Counted from the first letter of the stretch, positions 44,871 through 55,315 are shown. The stretch is 64,000 nucleotides of DNA from G963662675 sp963662675 (GCA_963662675.2 CAXXHP010000005.1:124001-188000), one strand, 5' to 3'. A program made the numbers and translations. The notes: a model not told the origin generated them from the letters alone.

Positions 44871-46850
44871 ATGGTTAGGAAACTGAATAGCACCATATTG
44901 ATATTTATAATGTGGATTTCTGTGAGTTTAGCTCAGACTGAAATATCCCAAACAGGTAGTTTAGAAACAGAACCTCCAAATAACCAAGAAGGTTACGAGG
45001 ATGCGCTTAAAGCAATGCAAGAACAGGCAAATGCTTCTGGAACCATAAGCTCCAATATTGAACTATGGGAAATAACCAACTTTGGGGCCAATTTAGAAGA
45101 AACAGAACTAGATACTGCCCTCGGATTTTTTCATGCTTACAACCCTATCTTCAAGCGCAGCATCAGCAATACATATACTGGGAATCTAGGTGGGGCTTAT
45201 CTTTCAAACGACTTCTTTAGCAGAAAACCGTATTCTGACTTTTACTTTTTTCAATCGTTTGATGCCTACCTGCGCACACCTGAAACAATTGAGTATTTCA
45301 ACACAACCACACCTTTTACGTTGTTAGATTACAGCCAAAGTGAAAATCGGAATACCCGGAATGAAACACGCTTTAACGTCTTTCATAGTCAGAACGTCAA
45401 CAAGGATTTCAATTTCATTTTCCTATACGATCAAGCAAAATCCACCGGGCATTATCAGAAACAAGAAGCAAAGTTCCACAACATTGCGTTGGCAACAAGC
45501 TATATTTCGGATAAATACATCTCCCATTTCAATGTCATTTTTAACCGGCACAAAAGTCAGGAGAATGGCGGATTAATATCTGGTCAGGATTTAAATGCAT
45601 ATGGCGAAACAGAAAGCTACCTGATCAACATGCTAAATGCAAATTCGAGTATAAGCAATAATAACATCTCGCTAACCAACGAATACCGGATTGGAAAAAA
45701 AGAGGAAAAAGAGACAACCGATGGCGACATATATGAAGAATTCCGCCCAATTACCGGACTGATCCACCAATTTGAGTATTCTGGAAATGAACGTAACTAT
45801 TCAGACCTAGACCCCAATCTTGACTTATACCCCAATACATACAGGGACTCTCTAGCCACAGATGATTCCGTTATTTACAACCGAATAACCAATGTTTTTC
45901 AACTAAAGTTCTACGAGGCTCCTGAGCGCAAATTTACTTTCAGTAAAAGGGCTTTCATTGGCAATGATTTGATCAGCATTAAACTTCCTGGAACAACAAC
46001 TCTTGAAAAAGAAAGCCACCACAATACTTATGCGGGTGGTGCCATATCAAGAGATGAAGGAAAATTTTGGAAATGGAACATTCAGGGAAAATTATATCTC
46101 ACAGGGTATCGTTCCGGACAAACAGAATTAAGTGCCTTCATAAACAAGCCCTTGTTAATAGGCAAGGACACAACAAGTATTTATGTAGAAGGTGAACTGA
46201 ACAGCATTGTCCCTGATTACTTCATCCAAAACTTCAGCTCTAATCATTACCAATGGAGTAATCAATTTTACAATACCAATGAAATGGTTGTACGATCCAA
46301 AATACAGTCTCAAAAATACAATTTCACACTTGGATTAAATTATGCATTGATTAGCAACTATATTTTCAACAACAAAGAGACCCTACCTCAACAAGGAGGG
46401 AATGAAATGCTTGTCGTTTCTGCCTATGCAAAAAAGGATTTTGAATCAAAGCACTGGTTAATACGCACACAAGCAATTTGGCAGAAAAGCAGTCAAGAAA
46501 ATTATCTGCACCTTCCTGATTTTACCGGATACCTTAGCTTCAACTATAAAACACTTTGGGAAAAAGTAATGTATACCCAAATTGGTTTTGACATTAGATA
46601 TAATACCGAATTTTACGCAGATGCGTACGACCCTGCCTCGGGTCGCTTTTACTGGCAAGATCAACAAAAAATTGGTAACTTCCCTTTTATTGACTTACAT
46701 GTTAGCTTAAAACTGAAACGAACTCGTGCTTTCTTCCAATGGATGAATGCAGGTTCCGGCCTAATGAATGGGAATTTCTGGTCGGCTCCTGATCACCCAT
46801 TATACCGGAGAACATTCCGACTTGGCATTGCCTGGTCATTTTATGATTAG
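44871..46850 (+). CDS. Putative outer-membrane porin, Bacteroidota type
   Basis: Predicted beta-barrel protein. From the ATG at 44871 it has 659 residues with a signal peptide (MVRKLNSTILIFIMWISVSLAQ). A longer GTG-started frame begins 33 nt upstream but would spoil the signal peptide. The body has many alternating strands rich in Asn, Tyr, Phe and Ser, and ends in Phe-Tyr-Asp (WSFYD). It resembles the family annotated as putative porin in Bacteroidota. It is followed after 19 nt by an MltF-like gene. Substrate unknown. Confidence 0.75.
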   Translation: MVRKLNSTILIFIMWISVSLAQTEISQTGSLETEPPNNQEGYEDALKAMQEQANASGTISSNIELWEITNFGANLEETELDTALGFFHAYNPIFKRSISNTYTGNLGGAYLSNDFFSRKPYSDFYFFQSFDAYLRTPETIEYFNTTTPFTLLDYSQSENRNTRNETRFNVFHSQNVNKDFNFIFLYDQAKSTGHYQKQEAKFHNIALATSYISDKYISHFNVIFNRHKSQENGGLISGQDLNAYGETESYLINMLNANSSISNNNISLTNEYRIGKKEEKETTDGDIYEEFRPITGLIHQFEYSGNERNYSDLDPNLDLYPNTYRDSLATDDSVIYNRITNVFQLKFYEAPERKFTFSKRAFIGNDLISIKLPGTTTLEKESHHNTYAGGAISRDEGKFWKWNIQGKLYLTGYRSGQTELSAFINKPLLIGKDTTSIYVEGELNSIVPDYFIQNFSSNHYQWSNQFYNTNEMVVRSKIQSQKYNFTLGLNYALISNYIFNNKETLPQQGGNEMLVVSAYAKKDFESKHWLIRTQAIWQKSSQENYLHLPDFTGYLSFNYKTLWEKVMYTQIGFDIRYNTEFYADAYDPASGRFYWQDQQKIGNFPFIDLHVSLKLKRTRAFFQWMNAGSGLMNGNFWSAPDHPLYRRTFRLGIAWSFYD

Positions 46851-46869
46851 ACACACTTAATTCAGTTAA

Positions 46870-48306
46870 ATGAGAATAATCAAGAATTACATCTTCCTTT
46901 TTCAGGCACTTTCACTTTTTGTTTTTTTGTCATGTTCGGATAACAAAAAAGAGGGATCAAATACTGATCCAATTGAGCAAGAAACAGAATTAGTGCGTAT
47001 TATGAAGTCAGGGAAGCTCCATGTTGTTGTCGACTACAATTCCACAAATTATTTTATTTATAAAGGCAGACCCATGGGTTTTCAATATGAGCTACTCCAA
47101 CATTTGGCTAACGACATGGGATTAAAATTAGAAATATCAATCAGTAATAATCTACAAGAAACGTTTGATGGACTCAATAATGATAAATATGATCTTATTG
47201 CAAAAAACCTGACGATCACAAAAGCGAGAAGTAAATTGATTGATTTTACGACACCTTTAATACAAACAAGGCAAGTTTTGATTCAGAAAAAGCCCGATCA
47301 ATGGGAGGAGATGCTTCCTCATAACATTGAAGATTCTCTAATCCGGAATCAGTTAGACTTAGGGAAGAAGCAGGTCTACGTACAAAGAAACACAGCCTAC
47401 TACCGGAGATTGGTGAATTTATCTGATGAAATAGGCGAAGAAATTGAAATTGTTCAGGATAGTATTTATGGCGTAGAGCAATTAGTTGCAATGGTTGCAA
47501 GTGGCGAAATTGAGTATACAATATGCGATGAGAATGTTGCCAAGGTAAACCAATCATACTACCCAAACCTTGATATTGAAACACCAATTAGTTTTCCACA
47601 GAATATCGCTTGGGCTATCCGCCATGACTCTCCTGAATGGCTTGGCTACATAAACAACTGGATCATTAATTTTAAGCGAACTGCAACTTTCCGAACATTA
47701 TATAGAAAGTACTTTGAAAATAGTCGCTCTCGAGCCATGATCAATAGCGACTACCACTCCCTCTCTGGAGGTAAAATATCTCCATACGACGACCTGATAA
47801 AAGCAGGAAGCAAGCAGGAAGGACTCGATTGGCGTTTTGTGGCTGCTGTCATCCATCAAGAATCGAACTTTATTCCTGATGCTGAGTCATGGGCTGGAGC
47901 GTACGGATTAATGCAAATAATGCCAGAATCGGCAGACATGTTTGGTGTTTACGATTATGCTGAACCAGAGAATAATATTTTTGTTGGCGTTAGTCTTTTA
48001 AGATGGCTTGACGGGAATTTCATAAATGAAATCCCCGATTCAACCGAAAGGATGAAGTTTGTATTAGCAGCCTACAATGTTGGTCTGGGACATGTGAAAG
48101 ATGCCCAGAGACTTGCAGAGAAATACAACAAAATCCCAATCGTTTGGACCGACAATGTCGATTATTTTTTACTGAATAAATCTTCTTCCAGATTTTATGA
48201 AGACCCAGTCGTGAAATGGGGTTATTGTCGGGGAGATGAAACATATAATTATGTTATTAAGGTTTTAAATACATACCGCAATTATCAAAACATAATTGAC
48301 AACTGA
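46870..48306 (+). CDS. mltF: MltF-type membrane-bound lytic transglycosylase
   Basis: Lipoprotein with two parts: a periplasmic solute-binding-like domain (about 40-290, KLHVVVDYNSTNYFIY onward) and an SLT catalytic domain (about 315-478). The lipobox is FLSC with Cys22, followed by SDNKKE. The catalytic Glu331 is in IHQESNF, with GLMQIMPESA and AAYNVGLGH after it. It has 478 residues, near E. coli MltF. It probably shares a transcript with the upstream porin gene. Its role is peptidoglycan cleavage or quality control. Confidence 0.88.
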   Translation: MRIIKNYIFLFQALSLFVFLSCSDNKKEGSNTDPIEQETELVRIMKSGKLHVVVDYNSTNYFIYKGRPMGFQYELLQHLANDMGLKLEISISNNLQETFDGLNNDKYDLIAKNLTITKARSKLIDFTTPLIQTRQVLIQKKPDQWEEMLPHNIEDSLIRNQLDLGKKQVYVQRNTAYYRRLVNLSDEIGEEIEIVQDSIYGVEQLVAMVASGEIEYTICDENVAKVNQSYYPNLDIETPISFPQNIAWAIRHDSPEWLGYINNWIINFKRTATFRTLYRKYFENSRSRAMINSDYHSLSGGKISPYDDLIKAGSKQEGLDWRFVAAVIHQESNFIPDAESWAGAYGLMQIMPESADMFGVYDYAEPENNIFVGVSLLRWLDGNFINEIPDSTERMKFVLAAYNVGLGHVKDAQRLAEKYNKIPIVWTDNVDYFLLNKSSSRFYEDPVVKWGYCRGDETYNYVIKVLNTYRNYQNIIDN

Positions 48307-48500
48307 CAAAATAGCGTTCACTATATTGGTTCATTATTCGCTAATAAAAATCAACCTGTAATTTTCACTTATACCCATAATGCACCTTGCATTTCACTTA
48401 ATTACAGGCAAGAAAAGCCACACATTCTCGTTTCAACCATCTTGAAATAAAAACAAACACAATAAATTGTAGTGACCCCAATAAGGAGCACTATTCGAAA

Positions 48501-49757
48501 TTACCCTTCAACAATTGCCTGATAAATATTTTCTTTTAGATCTTCCTTCTCCATCTGACTTGCTATTTGAGCAGCTTTCATTTTATAAGAATGATCGGTT
48601 ACAAATTGCAGAATCTTTGGTTCAAGTTTTTTTGCGGTGATATTTCCAATTTTCACACCCTTAGGGCCAGCCCCTAGCTTGCAAATTATTGTATCCCAAA
48701 CAAATTGATCAATAATATGAGGAATAATCATTGTAGCACAGCCATATTTAAGAGACAAGTGTGTAGTTCCTGACCCCCCATGATGGATGACCCCATACAT
48801 TTTCGGGAAAATCCAATCATATGGAATATGACTTACAAAACAGATTTGTTCAGACTTAAAATTGTCGGGTTCAACAAGGCCTCCTGAAGCGATGTTAATT
48901 ATCGCAGGGATCTTATTCCGTTCAAGTATTTCCAGAATTATCTTAGTTTTTTCTAGTGGATTCGGATTTGTCATACTCCCGAAAGTGACGAATATAATTT
49001 TCTCATGCTTCTCTAAGAAATCAGTCAGTTCTTTACTTGGCCTCCAACTGCTTATCTTATTCCTTTCGTGAAATCCCAAAACATCAAGATTGTCCTTCCA
49101 ATAATCAGGTCTCGAAAAAAGCGAAGGTGAAACAGCATAGATAGCCCTACTATTCAGATACCCATTCTTAATTTGTTTCCATGAAAACGATGTCTCATAA
49201 TTTTTCAGCCATTTGATTGACATCTTTATTGTTAAAATCATCCCGAAGTTCACCAATGAAAAAGTCAGTTTGTTAAAAAAAACACCAAAATTGCTATTGA
49301 ATGCAACATGTGTATGACCTTTCACATAATGCATGTAGGGCATCGGGCATATTAGAATATTCTTATTTTTATTTGTCAAACCCCAAATTAATGGATAAAT
49401 AGCTTTCCCGCTGTGTAAAATTATGTCGGGATTTTGAGCTTTAATTAGCTCATGCTGCGTGTTTATGAGTTCTTTATTCACTTCTGTAGAACTTTGGGCA
49501 AGTCGAATATTAGCCATAATTTTTTTGATCCCAGCACTACCCCCACCTAACACAGCTTTGCCATCATCACTATCCAACATTTCAATAAACTTTGCTCCCA
49601 AAGAAACAAACTCTAAACCTGACTCTTCGGCAAGGTTTCTAAATTGCTCCGGGAAAGCACACACAACTTGATGCCCTTTTTCTTTCAATATTTCTCCAAT
49701 TGCAACAAAAGGCTCCATATCTCCAAGAGTTCCTACTGATAATAAAACAAACTTCAT
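48501..49757 (-). CDS. UDP-glycosyltransferase-like (GT1/MGT type) protein
   Basis: Glycosyltransferase of GT-B fold, 418 residues. N-terminal LSVGTLGDMEPFVAIGEILKEKGHQVV; C-terminal GVIHHGGSGTTHLSLKYGCATMIIPHIIDQ, the donor-binding region of the sterol/macrolide group. Members move sugar onto lipids, sterols or antibiotics; the acceptor is unknown. It stands alone, with 190 nt on each side and no biosynthetic genes nearby. Confidence 0.82.
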   Translation of the reverse strand: MKFVLLSVGTLGDMEPFVAIGEILKEKGHQVVCAFPEQFRNLAEESGLEFVSLGAKFIEMLDSDDGKAVLGGGSAGIKKIMANIRLAQSSTEVNKELINTQHELIKAQNPDIILHSGKAIYPLIWGLTNKNKNILICPMPYMHYVKGHTHVAFNSNFGVFFNKLTFSLVNFGMILTIKMSIKWLKNYETSFSWKQIKNGYLNSRAIYAVSPSLFSRPDYWKDNLDVLGFHERNKISSWRPSKELTDFLEKHEKIIFVTFGSMTNPNPLEKTKIILEILERNKIPAIINIASGGLVEPDNFKSEQICFVSHIPYDWIFPKMYGVIHHGGSGTTHLSLKYGCATMIIPHIIDQFVWDTIICKLGAGPKGVKIGNITAKKLEPKILQFVTDHSYKMKAAQIASQMEKEDLKENIYQAIVEG

Positions 49758-49949
49758 CTGGTTTCTTTTTTGAAATTAAGTACTTGAATGCCTTGCGCCT
49801 GTGTCACAAGCAAAACTCTTATTATTTGAATATTTACTTTGAGTTCTCTCTTTAACTTTTCGCTCCCCAAGTTAACGAATTTCGCAACAATTATTATTTA
49901 GGAAGTAGAACCACTAAAGCAGGACGACGCTGCCATGACTCGAATATTA

Positions 49950-50588
49950 TTATGCGGGAGAAGAAAGTTTTGGTTCTCCTAGCAATTCGAGAAATTCCGT
50001 AAGTATCATGGCTGTAGCTCCCCAAACTATTTCACCCTCGCAAGGGAAATAAGGAACCTTTAATATTCCGATGGAAGTCTCCATTAGAGTATACTTCACC
50101 TCACGCAATTTGTGGAACTTTTGAATGGGGAACAAAATCAGCTTTTCGGCTTCTGCTCTATTTAAAATAAACTCAGGTTTTTGATCCATCCATCCGACAA
50201 AAGGGAAGATGGTGTATTGGCTGATTTGAACATACAACTCAGATAGACGTCCCAATATGCACACATCATCCGGCGATATTCCGACTTCCTCTTGAGCTTC
50301 CCGCAATGCTGTTAGCTCAGGACTCTCTCCATCCTCTATGCGTCCACCAGGAAGACTCACTTGCCCCGGATGATTTTTCATTGCCTCATTCCGCTTTATC
50401 AGGCACGTGTAAATCTGCTCATCAAAAGGGAACAACAATAGCAATACACTACTGTAACGCACTGAATTGATATCATCAACAGGCACTGCCAACTCCCTGC
50501 CGGGAGGAATCATCTTTTTATGGGCAAATGCACCTGGCAAAACCGATTTTAACAGACTCCTAATATGTTCGGGTGTAAAAAAGTACAT
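49950..50588 (-). CDS. Nudix hydrolase, CoA pyrophosphatase (NudL) type
   Basis: Cleaves the pyrophosphate of CoA-type substrates by family analogy. From the ATG at 50588 it has 212 residues; the longer frame adds a hydrophobic stretch that does not look native. The Nudix box GRIEDGESPELTALREAQEEVG is complete, preceded by the CoA-type motif KNHPGQVSLPGG. It precedes no related gene; the next gene downstream is a glycosyltransferase. Confidence 0.85.
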   Translation of the reverse strand: MYFFTPEHIRSLLKSVLPGAFAHKKMIPPGRELAVPVDDINSVRYSSVLLLLFPFDEQIYTCLIKRNEAMKNHPGQVSLPGGRIEDGESPELTALREAQEEVGISPDDVCILGRLSELYVQISQYTIFPFVGWMDQKPEFILNRAEAEKLILFPIQKFHKLREVKYTLMETSIGILKVPYFPCEGEIVWGATAMILTEFLELLGEPKLSSPA

Positions 50589-50696
50589 TAACCACAAGAT
50601 AAAAAATATGTGGCAAAATGGTTTTAGATAGAACTGACATTTTCTTGTGTTGAATAACAAATAATATCCATCAACAAATACGAATTGCTTTAAATT

Positions 50697-51947
50697 TTAC
50701 TCAAATCGAATCGTTTTCTCCGGAGAAATACGGCCTACTAAATAAGATGGACCGAGTAGCATTAACAAAGTAACCGCCAAGGCTCCTAAATTGAGAAGTA
50801 TTAAATGCGAAACCAGAAGATTTACAGGGACAGTATCAACGTAATAAGATGCTGGATCTAACTTAATAATTTCAAACCAGTGCTGTGCAAGACCAAAGGA
50901 AATCCCCAAAACATTGCCCCAAAGCAATCCTTCTCCAATCAAAAAAGCAGAAAGATATAAAAACACCTTTCGAACATTGACATTGGCAGCCCCCATGGAT
51001 TTCAAAATTCCAATCATTTGAGTTCGTTCCAAAATAATGACCAACAACCCGGAAATCATATTGAATCCTGCTACGACAACCATCAAACAAAGTATAATCC
51101 AAACGTTCATATCCAGCAAATCGAGCCAATCAAAAATGTATGGGTATTTGTATTTTATATTGATTACTCGAAGTAAAGGCGAATCCTCATCAAGAGATGA
51201 CATAACCAAATTATTCATTGCATACTGCGCCTCGTCTACATCATCCATATTATCAAGGAAAATCTCATACCCACTAATCTGATTATCCTCCCATGAATTT
51301 AATCGCTGAACATGGCGCAAATCTACCAGAACAAACATTAGATCAAATTCCTCCAGTCCCGATCTAAAAATGCCACCAACAGTGAATTGTCTTATTCGAG
51401 GAAAGTTTTCATTCTCATTTAGAAAATACATTCGAAACTTATCTCCCAAGTCCAGTTTCAAGAGTTTTGATATTTGTTCTGAAACCCAAACATCGTTAGA
51501 TCTAACCGAATCTAACTTTATCTGCTCCCCTTCAATTTTGCATTTCTCGAAAAAACTCCAGTCAAAATCTGCTGAAATTCCTTTTAATATGACACCTTGA
51601 ATGTCTTCATCCGCTTTAATCATACCCGGTTTAGTCGCAAATTGCTGGACATGATTTACTCCGGAAGTCCCTTTCATTTCTTCAAGAAAGGGTTGGTCGC
51701 TACTCATCGGATCTGTTTGGTAGGATCGATTGCTGTCATAATTCACAATCTGGAGATGTGCTGCAAATCCATTTACTTTGCTTTTAACCTCGCGTTGAAA
51801 GCCAGTAACAATAGCAACAGCCAAAATCATGACCATCATTCCCAAACTTATTCCAGCAACAGCCAAACGCACAACCCGCCGAGACATGCGTTGAGAGTTA
51901 TCTTTGGATGAAAATAGACGACGTGCTATAAATAATTCTGTATTCAC
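50697..51947 (-). CDS. ABC permease, LolC/LolE-like (FtsX family)
   Basis: Inner-membrane permease of 416 residues. One membrane segment near the N-terminus (VRLAVAGISLGMMVMILAVAIVTGF, about 26-50), a large periplasmic domain, then three C-terminal segments (about 278-300, 325-350, 372-395). The N-terminus ARRLFSSKDNSQRMSRRVV matches LolC/E style. LolC/E release lipoproteins from the inner membrane. No ATPase (LolD) is adjacent, so a role in lipoprotein release is inference. Confidence 0.78.
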   Translation of the reverse strand: MNTELFIARRLFSSKDNSQRMSRRVVRLAVAGISLGMMVMILAVAIVTGFQREVKSKVNGFAAHLQIVNYDSNRSYQTDPMSSDQPFLEEMKGTSGVNHVQQFATKPGMIKADEDIQGVILKGISADFDWSFFEKCKIEGEQIKLDSVRSNDVWVSEQISKLLKLDLGDKFRMYFLNENENFPRIRQFTVGGIFRSGLEEFDLMFVLVDLRHVQRLNSWEDNQISGYEIFLDNMDDVDEAQYAMNNLVMSSLDEDSPLLRVINIKYKYPYIFDWLDLLDMNVWIILCLMVVVAGFNMISGLLVIILERTQMIGILKSMGAANVNVRKVFLYLSAFLIGEGLLWGNVLGISFGLAQHWFEIIKLDPASYYVDTVPVNLLVSHLILLNLGALAVTLLMLLGPSYLVGRISPEKTIRFE

Positions 51948-51982
51948 TGAATATTATTAGGTCACACGCAAAACTACAAACT

Positions 51983-53014
51983 TTAATTTGTTCTACGATT
52001 AATAAATGGAAGGATCGATAAGGAAATCAGCCCCAATAGTATGATCATAGCAGTCATTGACGAATGAGCTAAAAGAGCAAAGACTACACCATCAACTTTA
52101 TCAATACCATAAAGCACCAATGACTGGATAACCATAAAATGCCAAGCTCCAATCCCTCCCTGAACAGGAGCAACCATGCCAAAACTGCCCAAAACAAAAG
52201 CAGTGAGACCTGCTATTGCCGATAAATGAGATGTAAAATCAAATGCAAAGAAAACAACATATAACATCAAATAATACATGCCCCAAATAAACAAAGTATG
52301 AAAAATAAAGGCTCCTTTATTCTTCATGTTTTTTATCGTTCTTAGCCCTTCGCCAAACTTTTCAAGCGTACCTTGAATTTTTGCGTACATGCTTGACTTC
52401 CTGAGCTTTTTCCTAAAAAAATAAAACAAAATAATCACCCCTAAAATAACTAGAATAAATACTGGAGATAAGGCAACGCTTTCCAGATTGTATTTTAAAT
52501 CAGGATTATTTTCAAAAAACAAAATAATTTTACCAAACTGGGTCGCTAAAACAATAAAGGCAAGTATTAAAAGTGCAATCACATCTATAATTCGCTCAGT
52601 AACAACGGTACCAACCAGCTTTGTAAACGACATTTTCTCATATCTGGCCAAAACGCCACAGCGTGATATTTCCCCCATTCTTGGTATAACCAGATTCATT
52701 AGGTAACCAACCATTACAGCCAAAAAAGTATTCAGAAGTCGAGGTTTTTGCCCGAGAGGCTCAATCATTAACTGCCATCGCATCGTACGGCTAACATGAC
52801 TTAACAATCCAAAAAATAGAGAAATCCAAATCCAAAGGTAATTGACATTATTTTTTAAGATCGATTTAATTCTTTCTATGTCCTGATCTTTATATACCAA
52901 CCAAAATAGGGCAATTCCCAATGCAAAGAAAGCAAGAAATTTGAGGAACTTTAGTAGCTTGTGTTTCAAAATGAACTTGTTTATTTCTGAAAATAGGCTA
53001 ATTTTAAAAAACAA
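51983..53014 (-). CDS. LPG-synthase-TM / flippase-like membrane protein
   Basis: Polytopic membrane protein of 343 residues (about 8 segments) in the UPF0104 group. Features: SHVSRTMRWQLMIEPLGQKPR, GYLMNLVIPRMGEISRCGVLARYEKM, and TVVTERIIDVIALLILA. The soluble catalytic domain that makes lysyl-phosphatidylglycerol is absent, so it is a membrane domain only, perhaps a lipid-linked flippase. The exact start is uncertain. Confidence 0.75.
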   Translation of the reverse strand: MFFKISLFSEINKFILKHKLLKFLKFLAFFALGIALFWLVYKDQDIERIKSILKNNVNYLWIWISLFFGLLSHVSRTMRWQLMIEPLGQKPRLLNTFLAVMVGYLMNLVIPRMGEISRCGVLARYEKMSFTKLVGTVVTERIIDVIALLILAFIVLATQFGKIILFFENNPDLKYNLESVALSPVFILVILGVIILFYFFRKKLRKSSMYAKIQGTLEKFGEGLRTIKNMKNKGAFIFHTLFIWGMYYLMLYVVFFAFDFTSHLSAIAGLTAFVLGSFGMVAPVQGGIGAWHFMVIQSLVLYGIDKVDGVVFALLAHSSMTAMIILLGLISLSILPFINRRTN

Positions 53015-53052
53015 ATAGCCATCATTCTCAGCTGATTTTTAAAGTACTTTTA

Positions 53053-53060
53053 TAAATTTG
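53053..53060 (+). promoter_or_regulatory. -7 box upstream of rsmA
   Basis: TAAATTTG matches the consensus; no clear -33 box. It would start a leader of about 100 nt to the rsmA ATG. Confidence 0.35.
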
Positions 53061-53169
53061 CACGCCTTTAAAAAGCAAATTTCGCTGACAAAAATAAAGA
53101 TTTGTTTTTAATCGCATTGGTTTTAGACAACATATTCATCAACCCATGACATAAAAGGTGCAAAAAGGA

Positions 53170-53949
53170 ATGAACAAAGTAAGAGCCAAGAAAAATTTAG
53201 GGCAACATTTTTTGAATGATAAGAACATTGCAAAAAATATTGTTGACAGCCTTCAAGCAACACGAACTAATACGGTATTGGAAATTGGACCAGGCATGGG
53301 CGTCCTTACTCAATTCTTACTTCAGAAAGAACAGTATCAGACACATGTAGTAGAGATAGACCGCGAGTCTGTGACCTATTTGAAAGAACATTACCCCCAA
53401 CTGGAGGATAGAATCATTCCAAAAGATTTTTTAAAACTGAACTTGAATGAATATTTCAAGGATCCTTTTGCCATTATCGGGAACTTCCCATACAATATTT
53501 CCTCCCAAATTTTCTTCAAGGTATTGGAATATAAAGATCAGGTGCCTGAAGTCGTTGGAATGATCCAAAAAGAAGTTGCAGAACGTATAAGCACTGGACC
53601 TGGATCAAAAACCTATGGGATTTTAAGCGTTCTGCTTCAGGCCTATTACGAAATCGACTATCTTTTCACCGTTCACGAAAATGTATTCACTCCACCACCG
53701 AGAGTAAAATCCGCAGTCATCCGACTTAGTCGAAATAATAGAGAAAAACTAGATTGTGACAACCTATTGTTCTTCAAAATCGTTAAAGCCTCATTCAACC
53801 AACGCAGAAAAACACTAAGAAACTCGCTGAAGGCTTTTATCACGGATGAACAAATAAAAGGATTAGATATTTTTTCAAAACGTCCGGAACAGCTAAGTGT
53901 GCCCGAATTTGAGCAATTAACCCAGCTGATTGACAGTCAGCAAAAATAG
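53170..53949 (+). CDS. rsmA: 16S rRNA (A1518/A1519) dimethyltransferase
   Basis: KsgA, which dimethylates two adenines in helix 45 late in 30S assembly. From the ATG at 53170 it has 259 residues (MNKVRAKKNLGQHFLND), preceded by an AAAAGGA site; a GTG 12 nt upstream is less likely. SAM motif LEIGPGMGVLTQ (about 38-49), acidic loop VVEIDRE, and catalytic GNFPYNISSQ are present. It heads a plus-strand run with mgtE. Confidence 0.94.
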   Translation: MNKVRAKKNLGQHFLNDKNIAKNIVDSLQATRTNTVLEIGPGMGVLTQFLLQKEQYQTHVVEIDRESVTYLKEHYPQLEDRIIPKDFLKLNLNEYFKDPFAIIGNFPYNISSQIFFKVLEYKDQVPEVVGMIQKEVAERISTGPGSKTYGILSVLLQAYYEIDYLFTVHENVFTPPPRVKSAVIRLSRNNREKLDCDNLLFFKIVKASFNQRRKTLRNSLKAFITDEQIKGLDIFSKRPEQLSVPEFEQLTQLIDSQQK

Positions 53950-53956
53950 CAACACC

Positions 53957-55315
53957 ATGAAGTTCGAACTAAACAGGGAATTTATTGATAACCTCTGTGC
54001 CCTTATTAAAAAGGAAGAAGCACGAGAAATCCTGAAAATGCTGGAAGGCTTACATGCAACTGACATTGCCGAAATCATGGATGAGTTATCGATGGATGAA
54101 GCAAAATTCCTTTACCTTCAATTGGAAGGCGAAATAGCTTCGGATGTCCTAATTGAAATGCCAGAAAATGATAGAAAACGCTTCCTAAAAGTTCTACCTC
54201 CGGAGGTAATTGCCCATCAGTTTATTGAGTACATGGACTCCGACGATGCGGCTGATATTGTGGGAGAGATGGAAGAAGACATGAAGGAAGCCGTTTTGCA
54301 AAAGATCGAAGATAAAGAGCAAGCCGGCGACATTGCTGATCTTTTAGAGTACGATGAAGACACTGCAGGTGGACTGATGGCCAAGGAGTTGGTTAAAGTA
54401 AATGAGAACTGGACCGTTCAAACCTGCTTAAAAGAGATTTCGACTCAAGCTGAAGAAATTGACGAAATATATTTTGTTTATGTGGTGGATGATGACGATA
54501 TCCTGAAGGGAATTCTTTCATTGACCAAGCTGATACAAAAACCGACACAAACAAGAATAAAAAATTTATTCAACGAAGATATCCAAACCGTAAAAACGGA
54601 CACCAGGCAGGAAGAAGTAGCTCAAATCATGGAAAAATACGACTTGGTTGTTTTACCTATTGTCGATCATATTGGTAGGCTAAAAGGACGAATTACCATT
54701 GACGATGTAGTAGATGTAATCCGTGAAGAGGCTGAAAAAGATTACCAAATGGTTTCTGGTATCTCCGGAGATGTTGAATCAGGCGACAGGGTTTGGCAAC
54801 AAACCCGAGCACGCGTCCCTTGGCTGTTTATTGGACTGTTAGGAGGAATAATGGGAGCACAAGTTCTTGGCGCCAATGAATCGGCACTTTCACAAATACC
54901 ATCCATGGCATTCTTCATCCCCCTCATTGCTGCAATGGCCGGAAATGTAGGCGTACAATCTTCCTCCATTGTCGTTCAAACCATTGCTAGTGGCTCTCGT
55001 GATTTTGACTCTTTTGGAAGAAAAATTTTAAAAGAGCTATCTGTCGCACTAATTACAGCAATTGTATTTTCAACATTGATTTTCATCTACAATTACTTTT
55101 TCAGCAATAGTTTAAACCTAACTTGGGCAGTAAGTATTTCACTGTTTATAGTTATCATTTTCGCATCAATTTTCGGCACCACTATTCCTCTATTGCTCAA
55201 TAAATGGAAGATTGATCCGGCACTAGCTACCGGCCCATTTATTACAACAATGAATGACATCCTCGGATTAATCATGTATATGATGATTGCCCGTTTCTTT
55301 TTTGACATCATTTAA
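53957..55315 (+). CDS. mgtE: Magnesium transporter MgtE
   Basis: Gated Mg2+ channel of 452 residues from the ATG at 53957; a TTG 27 nt upstream overlaps rsmA and is less likely. The cytosolic N domain (MDELSMDEAKFLYLQLEGE), two CBS domains (about 128-250, DTAGGLMAKE to ITIDDVVDVI), then five membrane segments from about 285. PFITTMNDILGLIMY is the family signature. It lies 7 nt after rsmA and directly abuts the RimB-like gene. Confidence 0.93.
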   Translation: MKFELNREFIDNLCALIKKEEAREILKMLEGLHATDIAEIMDELSMDEAKFLYLQLEGEIASDVLIEMPENDRKRFLKVLPPEVIAHQFIEYMDSDDAADIVGEMEEDMKEAVLQKIEDKEQAGDIADLLEYDEDTAGGLMAKELVKVNENWTVQTCLKEISTQAEEIDEIYFVYVVDDDDILKGILSLTKLIQKPTQTRIKNLFNEDIQTVKTDTRQEEVAQIMEKYDLVVLPIVDHIGRLKGRITIDDVVDVIREEAEKDYQMVSGISGDVESGDRVWQQTRARVPWLFIGLLGGIMGAQVLGANESALSQIPSMAFFIPLIAAMAGNVGVQSSSIVVQTIASGSRDFDSFGRKILKELSVALITAIVFSTLIFIYNYFFSNSLNLTWAVSISLFIVIIFASIFGTTIPLLLNKWKIDPALATGPFITTMNDILGLIMYMMIARFFFDII

